Positions 21,233-24,595 of a stretch of DNA of 24,595 nt are shown here, in pieces (the stretch's first letter is position 1; every line of letters starts with the position of its first letter). The stretch covers positions 1-24,595 of IMG/VR virus record IMGVR_UViG_3300025889_000898, one strand, 5' to 3'. This DNA comes from a virus. The notes under the pieces were generated by a model. It made no database searches. It had not been told where the DNA came from and was given only the letters and a program-made list of their open reading frames with translations. Position numbers and translations under genes: made by a program.

Positions 21233-21393
21233 GCTTGACCCCCTCAATATAGCTATTCGCCGTATCGCTTGCAACCGCTAGATGTTCTTTTTCGGTGCAA
21301 GTCGTTGGTTTGCCTGAGTTTGAGCAAATCGTTGGCAAATCGTTAATGGGTAAAGCGATTGTTTATCTCTTAACCATTTTAGGCCAAGCGACT
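21207..21393. promoter_or_regulatory. Array of short repeated sites beside attP (candidate integrase/repressor sites)
   Basis: Two word families recur. CAAGCGA(C/T)-type words lie at 21207-21218 (+), 21231-21237 (-), 21263-21272 (-), 21352-21361 (+, AAAGCGATTG) and 21384-21393 (+). The same word is found in the anticodon 3' stem (minus). GCAA(A/G)TCGTT occurs directly at 21297, 21324 and 21335, the last two 11 bases apart, one helical turn. This density next to attP suggests arm-type integrase sites or operators; which protein binds is unknown. Confidence 0.45.
21246..21274 (-). promoter_or_regulatory. Sigma70-type promoter reading toward integrase
   Basis: Minus strand -35 TTGCAA (21274-21269), spacer of 17 bases, -10 TATATT (21251-21246; 5 of 6). 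Start expected near 21239, giving a leader of about 190 bases that runs antisense through the att core. Confidence 0.6.
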
Positions 21394-21453
21394 AGCTTTT
21401 TTTTGGCTATTGCAGACCAGCCTATTCAACCACTATCCTACCCAAATGAATAG
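21346..21453 (+). CDS. Possible leader peptide of the large plus-strand gene (35 aa)
   Basis: A frame starting MGKAIVYLLTILGQATSFFL, then AIADQPIQPLSYPNE. Its hydrophobic stretch looks like a membrane segment or signal peptide. Its TAG (21451-21453) lies just past the ATG (21446) of the large gene, which otherwise has no RBS, so translation coupling is possible. It has no clear RBS itself and could be a chance frame. Confidence 0.25.
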   Translation: MGKAIVYLLTILGQATSFFLAIADQPIQPLSYPNE

Positions 21454-23335
21454 TGTCAGAGAAAACAATGAGTACTGGAGGTCGGTGTATCGCAACTTCA
21501 CTGACTATTTGCAACACAACGACATCAGACTGCGTAATGTCGGTGCAAGTGAAATCCGGCAATTAGCTCAATCCGACCAGTTTAAGAATACCCTAGAAGA
21601 CCCAAGTAGACTTGCAGAACATCTCGTAAGCATGGATGCAAAGCGAACAGAAACCCTCGCTTCATTAGATATGAAATGGTTTGACTTTGGTGTTTTAGAA
21701 GATTGTTCTGACGATGGCTTTGGCCTGTTTTTTATTAAAAGTCAAAACGCCGAAACAGGTGGTCGGACATCCTTGCTAATTGATTTACCCCGATCACCAA
21801 ATGTGATGTTTCGAAAGGCCGAACTGCTTAAAGGTCATCCTATCGCTGTTTATGGTAACGAAACAGAGTTTTTGGATTTCACGGCTATGCCCTATGACGG
21901 CTCACTAGCTTCCTTCAAAAAGATTGAATCACTCTCGGATTTCACAAGCCAAGAACAGGCTGTCTCTGCTCTGAGCGATGGTGCAAAAAAAGCGATTTCG
22001 CTTGAACAAGAGCTGAAGCAAAGCCGCGAATACACCGCCAAACTTTCAAAGTTATACAACAGCGTTAAAGACAAGCCTGAAGGCATAGAGCTGTTGTTGT
22101 ACATCGACATCCAAAAACAACAGGACAAAGTAGTTGCGCTAGAAGCAGAGTTTGAAAAAGCACAAGAATGGCGAAAAAAGAAGATTCAAGCTATTTCTGA
22201 TGTCGAACAACAAGAGTTTCAGTCGTTAAAAGAGGTAGATAAAGAATACGACCAAGCCGCTACTGACCTTGGTGATTGTGTCTCTTTTGAAATGCTGGAA
22301 GCCGCTGGCGATAAGTTATATCAATCAACTTTACTAGAAGCCTTGTTCCCATGGGTTAGTGCCGACCCAGAACCATCACCAGACGATAATTTGATTGGGT
22401 TTCTGGACAGAATGTCCCTTGCAGAAACACGCACTTTATTTGGACATGGCGAAAGGATTTTAAAATTAAGGCAGGAGCGAAAAGAAATTGTTGATGCCGG
22501 GATTAAATCAAGAAGGGCTTTTGAAGACGGTGCTGCCGAGCTAGAGGAAAAAGCGCAAAAGGTAAAAGCAGAACTAGACGCAGAGCGTAAAATATTGAAC
22601 AAAATGATTTCGTTGCAGCTGGAACATGAAGAAGCAAAAAACAGCAGTAAACAGTCTCAAACAAATCTAGTTACTGGTGAGGTTATACAAGCCAGAATTG
22701 AGGCAAATCGGCGTCAAAAAGCAATTGAGGCTACTCAAGCGCAAAACGATGAAATTGAGAGAAGCACTGACGAATTAGCGTATGATGCGTCCCTTTATCA
22801 AGAAATGGTAGACGCATACCGGGTACGGAAAAACTTCCGAAACATAAAGGTCATAAACTGGCAAAAGCAAACACGAGAAAAACGTGGTGGGAAAGCCATG
22901 AAACACGCCGTAAAAGTAATCAACGAAGCCATGCCCGAACTAATCAATTCAGAAATGCACTTAGGCTTTGAAGATTTACACGGCAGAGAAATGCTTGCCC
23001 TTCGAACTGGTGTCATCCTGCCCAATGGTGATTTAACTTTCCGTGTTGTTGACCGTTTAGATGAACAAGGTAATACCCTTTGGTGTTATCTTACGGACTA
23101 CAAAACCCATTGTAACATTAGCATCCGAATCATAAACCACGGAAAGTGGCAAATTGTTACTGTTTTAAGTCATGATGAAGACCACTGGACATATTATGAG
23201 CAAAATACGGATGGTGTAGACCAGCCTGTGACACAGTTTGCTCCGGGATTTAAAACTCTTGAGCAATATGCTGAGTATCATAAGTTGATCGTTGCGCATA
23301 TTGATCGAGAAAACCCTGTCGTTGCTAGTGCGTAG
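21446..23335 (+). CDS. Large orphan coiled-coil protein, possible lysogenic-conversion gene (629 aa)
   Basis: No family recognised. The N-terminal region (to about 170) is a mixed alpha/beta domain (WFDFGVLEDCSDDGFGLFFI, SLLIDLPRSPNVMFRKAELL). From about 175 to 465 the sequence is mostly charged helix, with heptad-like coiled coil (KQQDKVVALEAEFEKAQEWR, EDGAAELEEKAQKVKAELDA). The C-terminal about 150 residues form a beta-rich domain (GFEDLHGREMLALRTGVILP, GDLTFRVVDRLDEQGNTLWC). No membrane segment or nuclease/ATPase motif is seen. I chose the ATG at 21446; a TTG at 21410 would add 12 residues, and neither has an RBS. It lies alone on the plus strand between attP and the lysis genes, an accessory position. 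Anti-phage, exclusion or host-modifying roles are inference only. Confidence 0.8.
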   Translation: MNSVRENNEYWRSVYRNFTDYLQHNDIRLRNVGASEIRQLAQSDQFKNTLEDPSRLAEHLVSMDAKRTETLASLDMKWFDFGVLEDCSDDGFGLFFIKSQNAETGGRTSLLIDLPRSPNVMFRKAELLKGHPIAVYGNETEFLDFTAMPYDGSLASFKKIESLSDFTSQEQAVSALSDGAKKAISLEQELKQSREYTAKLSKLYNSVKDKPEGIELLLYIDIQKQQDKVVALEAEFEKAQEWRKKKIQAISDVEQQEFQSLKEVDKEYDQAATDLGDCVSFEMLEAAGDKLYQSTLLEALFPWVSADPEPSPDDNLIGFLDRMSLAETRTLFGHGERILKLRQERKEIVDAGIKSRRAFEDGAAELEEKAQKVKAELDAERKILNKMISLQLEHEEAKNSSKQSQTNLVTGEVIQARIEANRRQKAIEATQAQNDEIERSTDELAYDASLYQEMVDAYRVRKNFRNIKVINWQKQTREKRGGKAMKHAVKVINEAMPELINSEMHLGFEDLHGREMLALRTGVILPNGDLTFRVVDRLDEQGNTLWCYLTDYKTHCNISIRIINHGKWQIVTVLSHDEDHWTYYEQNTDGVDQPVTQFAPGFKTLEQYAEYHKLIVAHIDRENPVVASA

Positions 23336-23342
23336 AAGAAGA

Positions 23343-23405
23343 ATGTTTTACCTGAAGATAGCAATGTGGGTGATCTTAGGGCTTTTGTTGGCTTGGCTCA
23401 TCTAA
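23343..23405 (+). CDS. Possible 20-aa membrane peptide
   Basis: Eight bases after the large gene's stop an ATG opens a 20-codon frame that is almost wholly hydrophobic (MFYLKIAMWVILGLLLAWLI), ending in TAA before the terminator. GAAGAAG precedes it. It would be a single-pass peptide cotranscribed with the large gene. The composition is striking, but the size leaves chance possible. Confidence 0.35.
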   Translation: MFYLKIAMWVILGLLLAWLI

Positions 23406-23409
23406 GACG

Positions 23410-23440
23410 AAAAAAAAGGCCAGAGGATAAACCTCTAGCC
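23410..23440 (-). terminator. Terminator of the lysis cassette (probable end of late operon)
   Basis: Minus strand GGCTAGAGG-TTTAT-CCTCTGGCC (9 bp with one wobble), then eight T. The endolysin TAG stop lies within the stem. Confidence 0.88.
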
Positions 23441-23944
23441 CATAGCTAATGCTTGTTTTCTTGTCTCGTCATTCCGTCTAAGCCACCCTCGCCCAAACGT
23501 ATCAAAAGTCTTCAAAGTCCGATAGAATTGTTCACGGTACATCGCAATCCGGTTAATGACATTCGCCACCTCATGCTTCTTCACGAGCATAAGGGTCAGC
23601 GGCCCAATAGAACCATCTTCTTTGGCTTCTACAGCCCTCTGGAGCGTCCTTGCGGCTCTTCCAGTACCAGCGTTAACAGCGAAGTCAAAGACCGCCCAGT
23701 CAAGCCCTGAAGCCAAATCTTGGCAACGACATCTGTCCCAGTAATTGCGTCTGTAGATAGGCATCACGTCATGCTTTGTGATTGCCTTCATTACTTCTTC
23801 AGTGGCGTCACCACCGTAAAACTCATCGTAGACGGCTTTGGTGACACCTAAGTTCGTCATGCCACCGGGGTCATCAGGATGGTCTACAAAGCCACCTTCG
23901 TGCGCTAGCAGCATAGTCATACAAGTATCAAAGTTCTGGTTCAT
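23435..23944 (-). CDS. Endolysin, glycoside hydrolase family 108 type (169 aa)
   Basis: The N-terminal motif LLAHEGGFVDHPDDPGGMTN carries the catalytic Glu16 of GH108 (HEGGY/F...D.GG.T..G). It is followed by YRRNYWDRCRCQDLASGLDW, AVFDFAVNAGTGRAARTLQR and the peptidoglycan-binding-3-like part DGSIGPLTL. It should cut the glycan chain of peptidoglycan for lysis. It has no signal peptide, so it needs the holin. The start overlaps the holin stop by ATGA. At 169 aa it is normal for the family. It is the last gene before the terminator. Confidence 0.92.
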   Translation of the reverse strand: MNQNFDTCMTMLLAHEGGFVDHPDDPGGMTNLGVTKAVYDEFYGGDATEEVMKAITKHDVMPIYRRNYWDRCRCQDLASGLDWAVFDFAVNAGTGRAARTLQRAVEAKEDGSIGPLTLMLVKKHEVANVINRIAMYREQFYRTLKTFDTFGRGWLRRNDETRKQALAMG

Positions 23945-24309
23945 TTCTTAAACTGCCCTATGCTCTTGAGACCAAAGCTGGCGCCGATTGACGCTAAAAT
24001 TCCCCAACTCAGCCAATCAGGGCAGTCTTCCCTAAGAAACCTGAAGCCATCAGCGATGTAGGGTTGAGCAGCTGGAATGAAACAAGCCGTGATTAAAATT
24101 ATGAAACAACAAGTCCACAGTTCATCCTTGATTGAGTTATCAGACGCCTTCATAGCTGTCTCTTCCCAGTTACCGTCCTGCTGGACTTTGGTGACTTGGG
24201 CTTCGATTTTGGCGACCTCTAGCTTCTGTTTGGCTTGGACGGTCTCTTGTTTGTTCTTAATGAAGCCGCCAGCTAGTTCAGCTATTGGCCCTATGAGTGC
24301 TGTCCACAT
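23941..24309 (-). CDS. Holin, GTA_holin_3TM-like (122 aa)
   Basis: An N-terminal amphipathic/hydrophobic stretch (MWTALIGPIAELAGGFIKNK) is followed by a charged helix (QETVQAKQKLEVAKIEAQVT). Then come a hydrophobic segment at about 67-85 (ELWTCCFIILITACFIPAAQ) and a last one at about 97-116 (WLSWGILASIGASFGLKSIG). This arrangement, with KQ.LE.AK.EA......DG.WE, is that of the holin family found in gene-transfer-agent release. It should form the membrane lesion that lets the endolysin out. It overlaps the endolysin gene (ATGA) and the upstream 79-aa gene by 32 bases. Confidence 0.85.
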   Translation of the reverse strand: MWTALIGPIAELAGGFIKNKQETVQAKQKLEVAKIEAQVTKVQQDGNWEETAMKASDNSIKDELWTCCFIILITACFIPAAQPYIADGFRFLREDCPDWLSWGILASIGASFGLKSIGQFKK

Positions 24310-24517
24310 TGGTGAATGTTCCTTCTTTGACTGGAAGACACTTCCAGCTAATTGCTCTGTAATTTGGTAGGTGTTGGTTTACGTCTGACCCCATTTCCAT
24401 ACAGCGGGCTTTACAGCGGGCGTATGTGTCTAATGGTGGAACAAATCTGGTGTTCCTAAATTCTAGACAGTCCGTGGGGTCGCCAATGAGACAAGCGAGA
24501 ACAAGTGCTTCAAACAC
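24278..24517 (-). CDS. Small conserved protein of the lysis cassette (79 aa)
   Basis: The start is a GTG at 24517, with a full AAGGAGG six bases upstream that fixes it in spite of the rare codon. The protein begins MFEALVLACLIGDPTDCLEF, then a Cys-containing part (YARCKARCMEMGSDVNQHLP, YRAISWKCLPVKEG). The hydrophobic N-terminus with three or four later Cys suggests an exported protein with disulfides. I remember similar small proteins in lysis regions of marine phages, without function. It lies between a membrane protein and the holin, so a spanin-like or lysis-accessory role is possible. Confidence 0.7.
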   Translation of the reverse strand: MFEALVLACLIGDPTDCLEFRNTRFVPPLDTYARCKARCMEMGSDVNQHLPNYRAISWKCLPVKEGTFTNVDSTHRANS

Positions 24518-24595
24518 TGGTGGCCTCCTTGATTACATAGAGAATGAGTGAGATGGCAAAGATGCCTAGACCGATACAAACAGCCCAATAGACAG
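24510..24595 (-). CDS. C-terminal fragment of a small membrane protein (cut by window edge)
   Basis: The last 27 whole codons before a TGA at 24512-24510 read VYWAVCIGLGIFAISLILYV, then IKEATSV. This is one membrane segment with a short polar tail. The stop lies beyond the GTG of the next gene, an 8-base overlap, so the frame is in the lysis operon. It may be a second holin or other lysis membrane protein; the start is outside the window. Confidence 0.5.
   Translation of the reverse strand, partial: VYWAVCIGLGIFAISLILYVIKEATSV

Overview
The window is a contiguous stretch of a temperate podovirus-type phage genome, probably of a marine or aquatic alphaproteobacterium. A single-subunit T7-like RNA polymerase, gp2.5-like SSB, endonuclease I, gp4-like primase-helicase, T7-like family A DNA polymerase and 5'-3' exonuclease form the core. 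To these are added a B12-dependent ribonucleotide reductase, ThyX, MazG, a GTA-type holin, and a tyrosine integrase next to a tRNA-Asn-derived attachment site. The host assignment is inference from gene content and from the tRNA piece, which looks alphaproteobacterial (acceptor strand CCGGGGA, discriminator G, encoded CCA). Phage genes lie on both sides of the attachment site, so this looks like the free (circular or circularly assembled) phage form, not an integrated prophage.

Layout, left to right: 1-5884, virion/tail genes, all on the minus strand (partial virion protein, two structural proteins, a small virion protein, a likely beta-propeller tail protein, a repeat-bearing tail fibre). 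5885-6850, a regulatory island with two small plus-strand membrane/zinc-ribbon genes, a late phage promoter, a sigma70-type promoter driving a candidate small RNA, and two terminators. 6855-15932, tightly packed replication and nucleotide genes on the minus strand, mostly joined by ATGA/TAATG overlaps. 16009-19497, the RNA polymerase gene with its small upstream genes, bracketed by phage-type promoters. 19498-20110, two small plus-strand genes behind a structured leader, then a terminator. 20130-21400, integrase, attP and its regulatory DNA. 21446-23405, a large orphan coiled-coil gene on the plus strand. 23410-24595, a lysis cassette on the minus strand (membrane protein, small protein, 3TM holin, GH108 endolysin).

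How it fits together: a 19-bp motif, AGTTGCGGGTATCGTATGT, occurs six times in minus-strand orientation. Four copies precede the RNA polymerase operon, one overlaps the polymerase stop codon and so precedes the replication operon, and one precedes the tail operon. I read these as the promoters of the phage polymerase (inference from position and conservation). If the genome is circular, the late operon would leave the left edge, return at the right edge and end at the terminator at 23410-23440, just before the attP region.

The most interesting parts are: (1) attP, where the presumed crossover in the anticodon loop lies between integrase and its likely promoter, and where integration would place the orphan coiled-coil gene downstream of the restored host tRNA-Asn; (2) a candidate structured small RNA at about 6664-6801; (3) the six-copy promoter set; (4) a plus-strand leader at 19530-19699 with mutually exclusive hairpins. 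No capsid, portal, terminase or repressor gene is recognisable in the window.
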